Below, piece by piece: positions 51,967 through 61,428 of a DNA stretch of 64,000 nt. The translations under genes were made by a program, and so were the position numbers. This stretch comes from Paracoccus amoyensis (GTDB taxonomy: Bacteria; Pseudomonadota; Alphaproteobacteria; Rhodobacterales; Rhodobacteraceae). Below the pieces are notes generated by a model. The model did no database searches. It saw nothing but the letters and a program-made list of their open reading frames with translations, and was not told the origin of the DNA. Each line of letters opens with the position of its first letter. Position 1 is the stretch's first letter. Location of the stretch: the NCBI RefSeq assembly GCF_014490725.1, contig NZ_JACOQL010000003.1, positions 648,993-712,992 of the forward strand, in the 5' to 3' direction.

Positions 51967-52928
51967 GCCATGCCGCCACCAACTGGGCCATCCAGCAGCG
52001 CGGGCTGAAGCCTGCGACCAAGATCGTGCTCTGGCATCTCTGCGACCGCCACAATCCCGATTTCGGCTGCTTTCCGACGCAGGTGCGGCTGGCCGAAGAC
52101 GCCGAGATGTCGGTTTCGGCGCTGAACGAACATCTCATCAAGCTCGAGGAACGGCGCCTGATCCACCGGGTCCGCACGCATGATCCCCGCACCCACAAGC
52201 GTCAGGCCACCCGCTATATTCTGGGTTTCGAGCCAAGCTTTCCGCACGACCCGTCTCCGAAAACCGGAGATGGCGATGAAGGGCTGGAGGGGGAACCGGG
52301 CGGCGATCCAACTCCGGATTCCGGACATGGACCCATCTCCGGATTTTCGGCAAAGCCATCTCCGGATTTTGCCGAAAGCCATCTCCGGAATCCGGAGACT
52401 AACCCTGTAAGGGAACCTTTAAGGGAACCAGTAAAGGAGGAGGAGGACGCGCGTGCGCGCGATGACCGATTTGAGGAATTTTTCGGGGAACTGCTCGATG
52501 CGCTGGGTCTGGACCTTGAGGCCGCCCTTCCCGCCTGGTGGCAGGGCTGGCCAGCCCGCGAGCATGTCCGGCGCTGGATCACCGATCTCGGGCTGACCGA
52601 GGACCGGATCATCGCGGTCGCCCGGGACAGCCGGGACACCCATCCCGAACCGCCGGACGGGCCGCGGGCGCTGGACCGGCTGATGGAACGGGCGGCACGC
52701 ACGGCCAAGGCCCCGCCCCCTTCCGAGGGCGATCACCGCCGCAAGCGCAAAACCAAACCTAGCGACGCCCCAGGGGCCAGCCTCGACGAAATCGCCAGCT
52801 TCTACGCCGGGATGGTGAACGGCGACGGCTACCTGCCCTCGAACGCCATCTCCAACACCGTGCGCAATGCACTGCTTGAGAGGGGGCTGGTGACGGCCCA
52901 GCGCCTGCGCGAACGAGGGGTGCTGTGA
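51963..52928 (+). CDS. Phage replication-type HTH protein
   Basis: A 321-residue protein. The N-terminal winged helix (LKPATKIVLWHLCDRHNPDF, then FPTQVRLAEDAEMSVSALNE and HLIKLEERRLIHRVRT) matches helix-turn-helix proteins of phage and plasmid replication or transcription control. A disordered, Pro-rich middle (residues 95-150) contains repeated SPDF/ISGF units, followed by a helical C-terminal domain (AREHVRRWITDLGLTEDRII). It probably initiates replication of the element. Confidence 0.7.
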   Translation: MSHAATNWAIQQRGLKPATKIVLWHLCDRHNPDFGCFPTQVRLAEDAEMSVSALNEHLIKLEERRLIHRVRTHDPRTHKRQATRYILGFEPSFPHDPSPKTGDGDEGLEGEPGGDPTPDSGHGPISGFSAKPSPDFAESHLRNPETNPVREPLREPVKEEEDARARDDRFEEFFGELLDALGLDLEAALPAWWQGWPAREHVRRWITDLGLTEDRIIAVARDSRDTHPEPPDGPRALDRLMERAARTAKAPPPSEGDHRRKRKTKPSDAPGASLDEIASFYAGMVNGDGYLPSNAISNTVRNALLERGLVTAQRLRERGVL

Positions 52929-54205
52929 ATGCCATGGTGTCACGTCCCCGGCACGGACTCAGCCTCTGCGCAGGCGGCGGAGGCCTGGATATGGGCCTCA
53001 TGCTCGCCGAGCCCGGATATCATACCCGCGCCTTTGTCGAATGGGAGGACTGGCCGAGATCGGTGCTCATCGCAGCCCAGAATGCCGGGTATTTCGCCCC
53101 GGCCCCGATCTGGGACGATCTGCGCAGCTTCGATGCCCGCCCCTTCCGTGGCGCCTTCGACACAGTGCTGGCCGGGTATCCCTGCCAGCCCTTCAGTGCC
53201 GCCGGAAAGCGCGGCGGCGCGGCCGATCCCCGACACCTCTGGCCCGAAGTCGCCCGTGTCATCGCCGAATGCCGACCGGAATGGGTCTCCCTCGAAAACG
53301 TCGCCGGGCACGTCACCCTCGGTCTCGAAACCGTGCTCCGAGAGCTTTGGGGACTGGGTTACACGCCTGCGGCGGGTCTGTTCTCAGCGGCAGAAGTCGG
53401 TGCGCCGCACCAGCGGCTGCGGATCTTCATCCTGGCCCACACCGATGAGCCTGCATCCCGGAACCACCCGCTACAACCCGGCGGGCAACAGCGATTTTAC
53501 CCGCAAGGCGGAAGCATTGGCGCTGGGCATCGCCAGCTGGTCGACGCCGAAGGCCAGCGATGGGTCGAAGGGCGGACCGGGTCAGAGCTATGGCTCGTGC
53601 GGAACGCCACCATTGCCAGCGCAGGCGGCGCAATGGTGGACGACACCGCAGGCACACGATGTCAGCCCTCGGGGTGCGGGTCAGATTCCAGGACCGAAGG
53701 CTGGCAACCGTTGCCTGGCGCGAGATGCGCAAAACTGGGCGACACCAGCGACGCAATGGCCGACCCCGGCCGCGCAGAACTGGAAGGGCAGTTCGGAAGC
53801 CAGCATCACCCGGGCGGATGGCAAAAGCCGGATGGATGTCCTGCATTACCGGGCGGAACAGGGCTTCACCCGCCCGGCCCCGGCGATCACGCCGCATGGG
53901 CCACAATCCTCGCCGCACGCCCCGATCTCGCGCCCGCTCTGGGCTTTCATGATTGCCTCGCATGGGCGCGCTGTCTCGCGGCGGATCCTGAAGGCGCGGG
54001 CGCGGCGGCGGCTGAACCCGCTCTTCGTCGGATGGCTGATGGGCTGGCCCATCGGGCACGCGCTCTGCGCCTGCTCGGCAACGGAGTTCACCCATTGGCA
54101 GCGGCACATGCGTGGCGCACTCTCGCAGCTGCCCATGGCCTCGGGCCCGTGGATCTGGCGTCCGGCGGAGGAACCCCAGCGCCCGGCGCAGATGTCCCTG
54201 TTTGA
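52925..54205 (+). CDS. dcm: C5-cytosine DNA methyltransferase (phage Dcm type)
   Basis: A 426-residue methylase starting at GTG 52925, overlapping the previous stop as GTGA. All key motifs are in this frame: I (LSLCAGGGGLDMGL), IV with the catalytic Cys (GYPCQPFSAAGKRGG), VI (SLENVAGH), VIII (HQRLRIFILAHT) and X (LRLLGNGVHPLAAAHAWRTL). A variable linker of VDAEGQRW, VDDTAGTR and MADPGRAELEGQ repeats lies between VIII and X. It would protect or mark element DNA. The +1 frame over the linker and C-terminus is also open and recognisable (see the overlapping entry), so this locus may be dual-coding or contain a frameshift. Confidence 0.78.
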   Translation: MNAMVSRPRHGLSLCAGGGGLDMGLMLAEPGYHTRAFVEWEDWPRSVLIAAQNAGYFAPAPIWDDLRSFDARPFRGAFDTVLAGYPCQPFSAAGKRGGAADPRHLWPEVARVIAECRPEWVSLENVAGHVTLGLETVLRELWGLGYTPAAGLFSAAEVGAPHQRLRIFILAHTDEPASRNHPLQPGGQQRFYPQGGSIGAGHRQLVDAEGQRWVEGRTGSELWLVRNATIASAGGAMVDDTAGTRCQPSGCGSDSRTEGWQPLPGARCAKLGDTSDAMADPGRAELEGQFGSQHHPGGWQKPDGCPALPGGTGLHPPGPGDHAAWATILAARPDLAPALGFHDCLAWARCLAADPEGAGAAAAEPALRRMADGLAHRARALRLLGNGVHPLAAAHAWRTLAAAHGLGPVDLASGGGTPAPGADVPV

Positions 54206-54221
54206 AGGACCGCAGCCATGA
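53445..54221 (+). CDS. Overlapping +1 open frame resembling an alternative methylase C-terminus
   Basis: Within the methylase gene the +1 frame is open from well before 53445 (first sensible ATG) to a stop at 54221 that overlaps the next gene as ATGA. It reads WSTPKASDGSKGGPGQ, WTTPQAHDV, WPTPAAQNWKGS and, near the end, RRRLNPLFVGWLMGWPIGHA and CSATEFTHWQRHMRGALSQL. These W-P-T-P repeats and the LNPxFVxWLMGWPxG motif are typical of a C-terminal region found in many phage DNA methylases. Both frames cannot be explained by chance easily. Could be a real overlapping product, a frameshift product fused to the N-terminal catalytic part, or an evolutionary relic. Confidence 0.4.
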   Translation: MSLHPGTTRYNPAGNSDFTRKAEALALGIASWSTPKASDGSKGGPGQSYGSCGTPPLPAQAAQWWTTPQAHDVSPRGAGQIPGPKAGNRCLARDAQNWATPATQWPTPAAQNWKGSSEASITRADGKSRMDVLHYRAEQGFTRPAPAITPHGPQSSPHAPISRPLWAFMIASHGRAVSRRILKARARRRLNPLFVGWLMGWPIGHALCACSATEFTHWQRHMRGALSQLPMASGPWIWRPAEEPQRPAQMSLFEGPQP

Positions 54222-54889
54222 GCATTCAGGGACGGATCGGCCGCACGGGCGGCGGACGGGTGAGGCGCGCGCTGGGCGTGCAGGCGGCGCTGGAATGGGC
54301 CTTCCGGGTCGAGAAGGCGCAGCTGGATCTGCCGGTGCCGAAGGACACAACAGGTGAGAGCTACGGATATGGGCTTGAACATGTCCTGCTGCAGCGCGCG
54401 GCGCTGGGCTGCAGGATCGATGGCGGCCAGCACAAGTTCGGCAGCTATACCCATGAGGATGCCGAAGTGATCGCCGCCTGCGTGGCTGGCATGCCCGACA
54501 GTCTTGGCGGGAGGCGCATGGCGATCCGGATCGCGGAACTGGCCCGCGCCGGGCTGACACCGGACTGGATGCCCGGCGCCCTGCCGCGCTGCGTGCCGGT
54601 CGAGGTGAGGCGCAACCAGCATGGGGAGCGGGCAGCAACGGCGGTCGTCGGCACAGCGCGGGTGCTGTCCCGTGGCAAATGGCGCACAGTCGATATTATG
54701 GCCTGCCCCGTCACCTTCTCGCCCCATCCCCACCAGATCGAAGCCGCCCGCCGCGCCTATGAGGACTGGTGGCAGGCGCTGGGCTGGATCCGCGACGGGC
54801 TGATTGCGGGCGGGATGCTGCGGGAGGTGGAGGTGACGCAGGCGATGCCGAAGGTGAGGCCGTGGCAAGCACGGCCTGCGTTGACATGA
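54218..54889 (+). CDS. Phage-type protein of unknown function
   Basis: A 223-residue protein joined by ATGA to the end of the +1 frame of the methylase gene. Segments such as ALGVQAALEWAFRVEKAQLD and SYTHEDAEVIAACVAGMPDS, then HPHQIEAARRAYEDWWQALG, are conserved-looking, but I cannot name a domain. It is the last gene of the early operon before the inserted restriction-modification block. Confidence 0.65.
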   Translation: MSIQGRIGRTGGGRVRRALGVQAALEWAFRVEKAQLDLPVPKDTTGESYGYGLEHVLLQRAALGCRIDGGQHKFGSYTHEDAEVIAACVAGMPDSLGGRRMAIRIAELARAGLTPDWMPGALPRCVPVEVRRNQHGERAATAVVGTARVLSRGKWRTVDIMACPVTFSPHPHQIEAARRAYEDWWQALGWIRDGLIAGGMLREVEVTQAMPKVRPWQARPALT

Positions 54890-54964
54890 ACGGTCGCGCT
54901 GCCTTGCAGGCCCGGGCAATCGCGGGCAGATTGTCGGAAAAACAACCGGCAGGACATTTCCCTT

Positions 54965-56503
54965 ATGCCCCTTCTTCAATGGCTGACCCGCGATCAGGAC
55001 CTGACCGCCGCTGATCGCGTGGCATATCGGCTGCTTGATGAGGTGCCCGATCTGTCGGTGCCGGACACTGGCGGGGATGCGGACGGCAATCTGCTGGTCC
55101 AGGGCGACAATCTGGAGGCACTGCGGGCGCTGCTGCCCTTCTATGCCGGACGGGTGAAGTGCATCTATATCGACCCGCCCTATAACACAGGCTCGGCCTT
55201 CGAGCATTACGACGACAGTCTGGAACACGCCAAATGGCTGGCAATGATGGTGCCGCGCCTGCAATTGCTGCGTGAGTTTCTGAGCGAAGACGGCTCGATC
55301 TGGGTCAGCATCGATGACTACGAGGGGCATTATCTCAAAGTTCTGATGGACGAGGTCTTCGGGCGCAGGAATTTCATAGCCAACCTCGTGTGGCAAAAGA
55401 GAACTTCGCGCGAAAATCGAAAGGCTGTCGGTTCAGCGCATGATCATATCCTTGTCTACGCGCGAAAAGGTCCGGCCGAATGGAAAGAGTATCGGAATCT
55501 GGAACCAGATACGGACGCGGGCTACTCAAATCCCGATAGCGATCCTCAAGGCCGCTGGCGCTCCATTCCCTTCAGCGCCCAAGGGTATCGACCCAATCAA
55601 ATGTATACCATCACGACACCAACAGGGTCGCAGCTTTCACCACCAAAGGGGCGCTGTTGGGGTGCGACAGAGCCAGAATTCGAACGCTACCGATCAGAGG
55701 GGCGCGTCTACTGGCCCAAAGGCGGTGAAGGCCGGCCACGCATCAAGAAATACGAATGGGAAGACTCTGGCCTTGCACCGATGACATGGTGGACAGCGGC
55801 TGAGTCTGGCGACAACCAGAGGGCAAAGAAGGAGATCCTCGCTGTCTTCGAGGATGAGGATATTTTCGCTACCCCCAAGCCTGAACGCCTGATCCAGCGC
55901 ATCCTGCATATCGCGACCAACCCCGGCGATCTGGTGCTCGACAGTTTTCTGGGCTCGGGCACCACGGCGGCGGTGGCGCACAAGATGGGTCGGCGCTGGA
56001 TCGGGGTGGAAATGGGCGATCACGCCCGGACCCATTGCGCGCTGCGCATGCGGAAGGTGATCGAGGGCGAACAGGGCGGCATCTCGGCCGATATCGGCTG
56101 GCAGGGCGGCGGCGGGTTTCGTTTCTGCACGCTGGGCGCGGCGGTGTTCGACCATGCCGGTCAGATCAACCCGGATATCCGTTTCGCGGATCTCGCCCGG
56201 CATCTGTGGTTCTCGGAATTCCGGGTGCCGCTGGCAGCTTCGCCCTCTGGTCCGTTTCTGGGCGCACATGACGGACGCGGGCTGGCGCTGCTGTACAACG
56301 GCATCCTTAAGGATCGCTCGGTCAGCGGCGGCAACGTGCTGACCCATGCTGTGCTGCGGCTGATCCGCGATGAGGCCCATGCGGCGGGCCATACGGGGCC
56401 GGTCACCGTATATGGCGCGGCAAACCGCCTGTCGGACCGAACTCTGGATGAGGCAGAGGTGAGCTTTCGCCAGACGCCCTGGGATATCAAGGCAAGGGCA
56501 TGA
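54965..56503 (+). CDS. mod: Type III restriction-modification methyltransferase (Mod)
   Basis: A 512-residue N6-adenine methyltransferase of beta class. The catalytic motif IV is IDPPYNTGSAFEHYDD near residue 70, preceded by VQGDNLEALRALLPFYAGRV, and the S-adenosylmethionine-binding motif LDSFLGSGTTAAVAHKMGRR lies near residue 325. This order (DPPY before FxGxG) fits Mod. The central 250-300 residues form the target recognition domain. Its last codons overlap the res start as ATGA. It modifies its asymmetrical recognition site on one strand and gives specificity to the nuclease. Confidence 0.9.
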   Translation: MPLLQWLTRDQDLTAADRVAYRLLDEVPDLSVPDTGGDADGNLLVQGDNLEALRALLPFYAGRVKCIYIDPPYNTGSAFEHYDDSLEHAKWLAMMVPRLQLLREFLSEDGSIWVSIDDYEGHYLKVLMDEVFGRRNFIANLVWQKRTSRENRKAVGSAHDHILVYARKGPAEWKEYRNLEPDTDAGYSNPDSDPQGRWRSIPFSAQGYRPNQMYTITTPTGSQLSPPKGRCWGATEPEFERYRSEGRVYWPKGGEGRPRIKKYEWEDSGLAPMTWWTAAESGDNQRAKKEILAVFEDEDIFATPKPERLIQRILHIATNPGDLVLDSFLGSGTTAAVAHKMGRRWIGVEMGDHARTHCALRMRKVIEGEQGGISADIGWQGGGGFRFCTLGAAVFDHAGQINPDIRFADLARHLWFSEFRVPLAASPSGPFLGAHDGRGLALLYNGILKDRSVSGGNVLTHAVLRLIRDEAHAAGHTGPVTVYGAANRLSDRTLDEAEVSFRQTPWDIKARA

Positions 56504-59193
56504 CCATGGAATTGAAGCGCTACCAGCAGTCCGCCCTGAATTCCCTGTCGCGGTTCCTGACCCGTTCGGGCGCGAAAGGCCCTGCCGCGGCTTTCGCCGA
56601 AGAGGTCGCCCGTCAGGAGGAAGAGGCACAGCTTGAAGGCCGCAAGCTGGAGCCTCGCCACTATGAGACCCCCTTCGCCGACAAGCCCGACATGCCCTAT
56701 GTCTGTCTGCGCCTGCCGACTGGCGGCGGCAAGACGCTGCTCGCGACCGAAGCGATCCGAGTGGGTGCGGAATTCGTCCAGAAGCCGCATCCGATGGTGC
56801 TGTGGATGGTGACCTCGGACGCGATCAAGCGCCAGACGGTCGAGGCGTTGAAGGATGTGAACCACCCCTATCGGCAGCGGCTGGACGCGGTGACCGGCGG
56901 CAGGACGCGAGTTTTCGATATCGAGGAATTCGTAACCCTGCGTCCCAGCGATATCGGCCGTTTCACCTGCGTGATCGTGGCAACCATCCAGTCGTTCCGC
57001 GTGACGGATACCACCCAGCGCAAGGTCTATGCCTATCAGGAGGAGTTCGAGCCGCATTTCTCGGGGCTTCCGACCGAGGGAATGGAGCTGGTAACAGCGT
57101 CGGACGCGGCGCGCGAGCCTCTGCTGGCAGGCCGCGAAGGCACGGTGAAGTTCAGCTTTGCCAATCTGATGTATCATCACCGCCCAATAATGATCGTGGA
57201 CGAGGCCCATAACGCCGTGACCGGCCTTTCGCGCGACATGCAAGCGCGGCTGCGCCCGTCGGCGATCATCGAATTCACCGCGACCCCGCGCGGCGTGTCG
57301 AACGTGCTGTTTTCCGTCACAGCCGGCGCGCTGAAGGACGAGGAAATGATCAAGCTGCCTATCCGCGTGCGCCCGCATGACGGCTGGGAAGAGGCAGTGA
57401 CCGGCGCGGTCGCAACCCGCAACATGCTGGAGGAGAAGGCCAAACGCGAGGCCGAGTTCCTGCGTCCCGTTGCCCTGTATCAGGCACAGGCCAAGAACGG
57501 GCACCCCACAGTCGAGGAGTTGCGCCGCTATCTTGTTGAAGAAAAAGCAATTCCTCCCGCCTGGATCAAGGTCGCGACGGGCGACAACCGCGAGCTGGAT
57601 GGCGTCAATCTGCGCGATCCGAACGAGCCCACGCGGCACGTCATCACGGTTCAGGCGCTCCGCGAGGGCTGGGATTGCCCCTCGGCCTATGTGCTCTGCG
57701 CCACGCAGAAAGTGGCATCGGCAACGGCGGTCGAGCAGCTTCTGGGCCGTGTTCTGCGGATGCCCTATGCCAAGCGGCGCCGGGATGCGGCGTTGAACAT
57801 GGCCTATGCGCATGTGGCCGAACCGTCCTTCGCTGAAGTAGCGGCCAGCCTGCGCGACAAGCTGATCGACATGGGCTTCACCGATGAAGAGGTCCGGCAG
57901 TCGCTGCGCCCGGCTTCTGTCGAGGAAGATGCGCAGGGCCAGCTGTTCGATCCGGATCCGGTGGCGCCGAAGCCGGTCATGACCTTTGAAATCCCCGACA
58001 GCGACGTGGCCCGCGCGGATCTGGCTGAGCTTGCCGAGGCCGGTGCAGAGTTTATCCGCACCGATTCCGGTACGCTGAAGGTCGGGGTGAAGGGTGCTGT
58101 GACCGAGGCTGTCGCCAGCACCATCGAACGCCATACGCCAGAGGAACAGCGCCCTGCCCTGCGCGCCGAAATCGACCGGCACGAGGCACAGGTCGAGGCC
58201 GCGCTGTCGCCCGCCGAAAAGGGTGCCGCCATCGAGGTGCCGTTCCTGATGGTCGAAATGGATGGCGATTTGTTCCAGGCCGATACCGACCTGATCATGG
58301 AGCGGGTCGAATGGTCGATACTGAACCATCCCGCCCAGATCACCGAAGCAGAAATGAGTTTCCGCCGCGCCGAGAATGTGATCGAGATCGATGTCGAGGG
58401 CGAGAAGCTGGTCTATTCGCAGACCCAGACGACGCAGCTGCCGCTGATCGGACTTGCAGATCCTGACGATGCGACGCTCGCGTCAAGCCTCCTGCAATGG
58501 CTGGATCGTCAGTGCCGGGCTGCGGATATTCCGCCGACCGACCTGTCTGCATGGCTGGCGCGGATTGTCGCCAATCTGGTCGCCGAACGCGGGATTTCCG
58601 CACGCACGCTCATCGACTGGCAATATCCGCTCGCCACACGCATTCGCGCAAAGATCGCCGAAATCCGCGCTGGGGTGCGCCAGCAGGCCCATCAGGTCGC
58701 GCTTTTCGATGATACGGCCGTGCTAGGCACCGATCCGGCATGCGTCGCAAGGTTCGATGCCGAAAGCTATGCCAATGTGCCGACCACGCCGACCGGTGCA
58801 TTTCGCCTGCGCCGCCATCTGCTCGGCGCGGATCGCGTCCCACTGCTCGATGGCGATCTCGGCGGCGAAGAGTTTCAGTGCGCCTGGGCACTCGACAGTC
58901 TGGAGGAGGTGGACCTGTGGGTGCGGAACATCTCCAAACACCCGGCCAGCTTCTGGCTGCCCCGTGTCCAGCACCGCTTCTATCCCGACTTCATCGCCCG
59001 CCTCACCGATGGTCGGCTGTTCGTCGTTGAATACAAGGGCGAGCACCTTGCCACCGCGCAGGATGCACGCGAAAAAGACATGCTGGGTAGGCTCTGGGCC
59101 GAGAAGACCGGTAATGTCTTCCTGACCGTGCGCAAAATGCAGCATGGCATCGGCGTTCAGGACCAGATGCTCAACGCAATCCGAGGAGTTTGA
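56500..59193 (+). CDS. res: Type III restriction enzyme helicase/nuclease subunit (Res)
   Basis: An 897-residue SF2 helicase with C-terminal nuclease. Walker A is LPTGGGKTLLATEA near residue 75, the DEAH box is VDEAHNAV near 233, motif III FTATPRG near 260, and motif VI lies in EQLLGRVLRMPYAKRRR. The end has a PD-(D/E)xK site (YPDFIARLTDGRLFVVEYKG). It partners with Mod in cutting DNA that lacks the modification after ATP-driven movement. Length is near the usual 870-1000. The pair seems intact, so an active type III system is likely. Confidence 0.9.
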   Translation: MTMELKRYQQSALNSLSRFLTRSGAKGPAAAFAEEVARQEEEAQLEGRKLEPRHYETPFADKPDMPYVCLRLPTGGGKTLLATEAIRVGAEFVQKPHPMVLWMVTSDAIKRQTVEALKDVNHPYRQRLDAVTGGRTRVFDIEEFVTLRPSDIGRFTCVIVATIQSFRVTDTTQRKVYAYQEEFEPHFSGLPTEGMELVTASDAAREPLLAGREGTVKFSFANLMYHHRPIMIVDEAHNAVTGLSRDMQARLRPSAIIEFTATPRGVSNVLFSVTAGALKDEEMIKLPIRVRPHDGWEEAVTGAVATRNMLEEKAKREAEFLRPVALYQAQAKNGHPTVEELRRYLVEEKAIPPAWIKVATGDNRELDGVNLRDPNEPTRHVITVQALREGWDCPSAYVLCATQKVASATAVEQLLGRVLRMPYAKRRRDAALNMAYAHVAEPSFAEVAASLRDKLIDMGFTDEEVRQSLRPASVEEDAQGQLFDPDPVAPKPVMTFEIPDSDVARADLAELAEAGAEFIRTDSGTLKVGVKGAVTEAVASTIERHTPEEQRPALRAEIDRHEAQVEAALSPAEKGAAIEVPFLMVEMDGDLFQADTDLIMERVEWSILNHPAQITEAEMSFRRAENVIEIDVEGEKLVYSQTQTTQLPLIGLADPDDATLASSLLQWLDRQCRAADIPPTDLSAWLARIVANLVAERGISARTLIDWQYPLATRIRAKIAEIRAGVRQQAHQVALFDDTAVLGTDPACVARFDAESYANVPTTPTGAFRLRRHLLGADRVPLLDGDLGGEEFQCAWALDSLEEVDLWVRNISKHPASFWLPRVQHRFYPDFIARLTDGRLFVVEYKGEHLATAQDAREKDMLGRLWAEKTGNVFLTVRKMQHGIGVQDQMLNAIRGV

Positions 59194-59334
59194 CGCAATT
59201 ACGTTGTAGATCGTTAGAATACCGAAAACCTAAGACATCGCAGAAATGACGTCGACATTTTCCTAGCCAATACTAGCGGCTATGTGTCCAGCAGCGCAAT
59301 ATCAGCCCCACCAACAAAATCGAATGAGACTAAT

Positions 59335-61425
59335 ATGACCGTTACATACATTCCGACAATCGGTAGGGGCGAGGAGAACTACGACGTAGCTCAGATCGCT
59401 CGAAAGGTTAGAGAAGGTGTTGTCTATTCACCAGAGGATCAGGTCATACTCTACGCGGGATGGCCGCAAGTAAAGGATTATAGCGGAAGAACCCACACCG
59501 CAGATTTAACTGTGGTCAGTAACCACCATGGAGTGAAGCTGGTAAAGTTTTCTCCTTCTTCAAGTAGCACAGATCTCAAGAAGGATGCACTTAGCATTCT
59601 TCAGGCCGCTGCAACAACAGAAGCGCTTCTCGGGAAAAGTCTTGAACTAAAAAAGAAGCGGAAGTTGATTTTTGATGTAGTTCCAATTTTATTCGCGCCA
59701 AATTTCTCCGGAACAGACATCGGAACTGATGAAATAGAACTCGCTCGTAGCGAAGTTGAGATTATTCGTCTCCTTGCAGAAAGTGATAACGAACTATCCA
59801 CAGAGCAACAAGCCGAAGTCCAAGCTATCATTGAGGGGGCAAAGGCATTAGGCCAGATCGGAGAAAAGGACGATACAGATCTAATTGACCCCGTAGCACG
59901 CGCATTCAACGATCTCGAAGCCATCATCTACAATTTCGACGCCACACAAAGAGCTGTCGCGCTGACAAGTATTAATGGGCCACAGCGAATTCGCGGTCTT
60001 GCAGGCACAGGGAAAACGGTAATTTTGGCCATGAAGGCCGCGCTGGCTCATATTGAAAATCCAAACGCCAAAATTCTTATCACTTATTATACCAGAAGCC
60101 TCCGAGATGTAATTGAACGTCTTATCACAAGATTTCATCGCCACTTTGCCGAAACCGATCCAAACTGGGACAATATTCATGTTCGCCATGGTTGGGGTCG
60201 AAGCAATCTGCCCGGGGTTTATCGCGACACCTGCGTGCGAGAAGGGAGATCGCCTAAAAGCTTCAATGATGTAAGAGGTGCAAAAAACCCTTTTGGTGCG
60301 GTTTGCCAAGAAATTGTACAAAGCAACGCGATCTCGGAGTTCTACGATATAATTCTGGTTGATGAGGGGCAAGATTTCCCAGATAGCTTCTACCAAATGT
60401 GCTTTTATCTTGCCAAAGGTACGCGCGATGAAAAGCAAATCATCTGGGCGTACGATGAGCTTCAAAATGTGTTCGATGTGCAAGTACGAGAGCCTGAATT
60501 GCTGTTCGGAACAGACTCCGATGGTCAGCCGCGCATCTCTCTGCTTCGCAGCTTGCCCGCCGGTACGGACACAAATGACTTCGTCCTTCAGCGCTCATAC
60601 CGAAATCAGCGTGAAGTCCTTGTTCTGGCACACTCTTTGGGATTCGGCGTCTATAGTGACGTCGTACAGATGCTGGAAAATGCAAAGCACTGGGAAGACG
60701 TCGGCTACGAAGTGATATCCGGCACTTTTGATACTGGCAGCGAGAACGTCGTCGAGCGCCCTCTTCGAAATAGCCCAAGTATACTACACTCTCCTGAAGG
60801 AATACCAATAGCTTCAACCCGTGCTGCTACGGATTTCGACCAAGAGGTTTCATTTGCCGTAGAAGAAATAAAGTTCTTTATCGATCACGGAATTGCGCCA
60901 CACCAAATAATGGTCATAAGCTTGGATGACAGGGTAGCCCGAAGCTACTTCTCAAGAATATCAAAAGATTTGAATAACCACAACATTGTCAGCAACAATA
61001 TCATCAAAGATACATACAGTGAGCCTCCATTTAGGATCGACGGTATGGTTACGATGAGCACTGTCTACAGAGCAAAAGGAAACGAGGCTGCTGTGGTAAT
61101 TGTTGTCGGCGCTGATGCTGCGGTACTAAGAACCCGCACTGGTCGAAATAAAATATTTGTTGCCATGACAAGGAGCAAGGCTTGGCTCCGCATTATGGGA
61201 GTAAACAGTAAAACCTTCAAGCAAATGCAGAGAGAATTCGACACAGCGATAGAAAATAGTCCACGTATCAAATTTACCATGCCGGATATGAATCAACTGA
61301 ACACCATACAGCGCGGACTAGAGGAAAAGCACGCACGAATTCTTGAAGCCAAACGACGCATGGAGAAAATGAAAAATGAGTTGAACCTCTCTGACGACGA
61401 CCTGAACAGTCTAATCGAGGAGTAA
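59335..61425 (+). CDS. SF1 (UvrD/Rep-like) helicase with unusual N-terminal domain
   Basis: A 696-residue ATPase in AT-rich DNA. Walker A is RGLAGTGKTVILAMKA near residue 222, Walker B IILVDEGQDFPDS near 340, motif IV-like LQRSYRNQREVL near 425, motif V VYRAKGNEAAVVIVVG near 578 and motif VI VAMTRSKAWLRIMG near 608. This is the short UvrD-like pattern without the full 2B domain. Residues 1-215 are unlike UvrD; the HTADLTVVSNHHGVKLVKFS stretch is faintly like a NERD-type nuclease core without all its residues. A coiled coil ends the protein. ATG 59335 has weak ribosome support. It is followed 3 bases on by a DUF2290 gene. Confidence 0.8.
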   Translation: MTVTYIPTIGRGEENYDVAQIARKVREGVVYSPEDQVILYAGWPQVKDYSGRTHTADLTVVSNHHGVKLVKFSPSSSSTDLKKDALSILQAAATTEALLGKSLELKKKRKLIFDVVPILFAPNFSGTDIGTDEIELARSEVEIIRLLAESDNELSTEQQAEVQAIIEGAKALGQIGEKDDTDLIDPVARAFNDLEAIIYNFDATQRAVALTSINGPQRIRGLAGTGKTVILAMKAALAHIENPNAKILITYYTRSLRDVIERLITRFHRHFAETDPNWDNIHVRHGWGRSNLPGVYRDTCVREGRSPKSFNDVRGAKNPFGAVCQEIVQSNAISEFYDIILVDEGQDFPDSFYQMCFYLAKGTRDEKQIIWAYDELQNVFDVQVREPELLFGTDSDGQPRISLLRSLPAGTDTNDFVLQRSYRNQREVLVLAHSLGFGVYSDVVQMLENAKHWEDVGYEVISGTFDTGSENVVERPLRNSPSILHSPEGIPIASTRAATDFDQEVSFAVEEIKFFIDHGIAPHQIMVISLDDRVARSYFSRISKDLNNHNIVSNNIIKDTYSEPPFRIDGMVTMSTVYRAKGNEAAVVIVVGADAAVLRTRTGRNKIFVAMTRSKAWLRIMGVNSKTFKQMQREFDTAIENSPRIKFTMPDMNQLNTIQRGLEEKHARILEAKRRMEKMKNELNLSDDDLNSLIEE

Positions 61426-61428
61426 GGG

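Noticed and set aside
56161..58329. 722-codon minus-strand open frame opposite mod/res
   Set aside because: It is antisense to the conserved helicase and methylase motifs and has no known domain.
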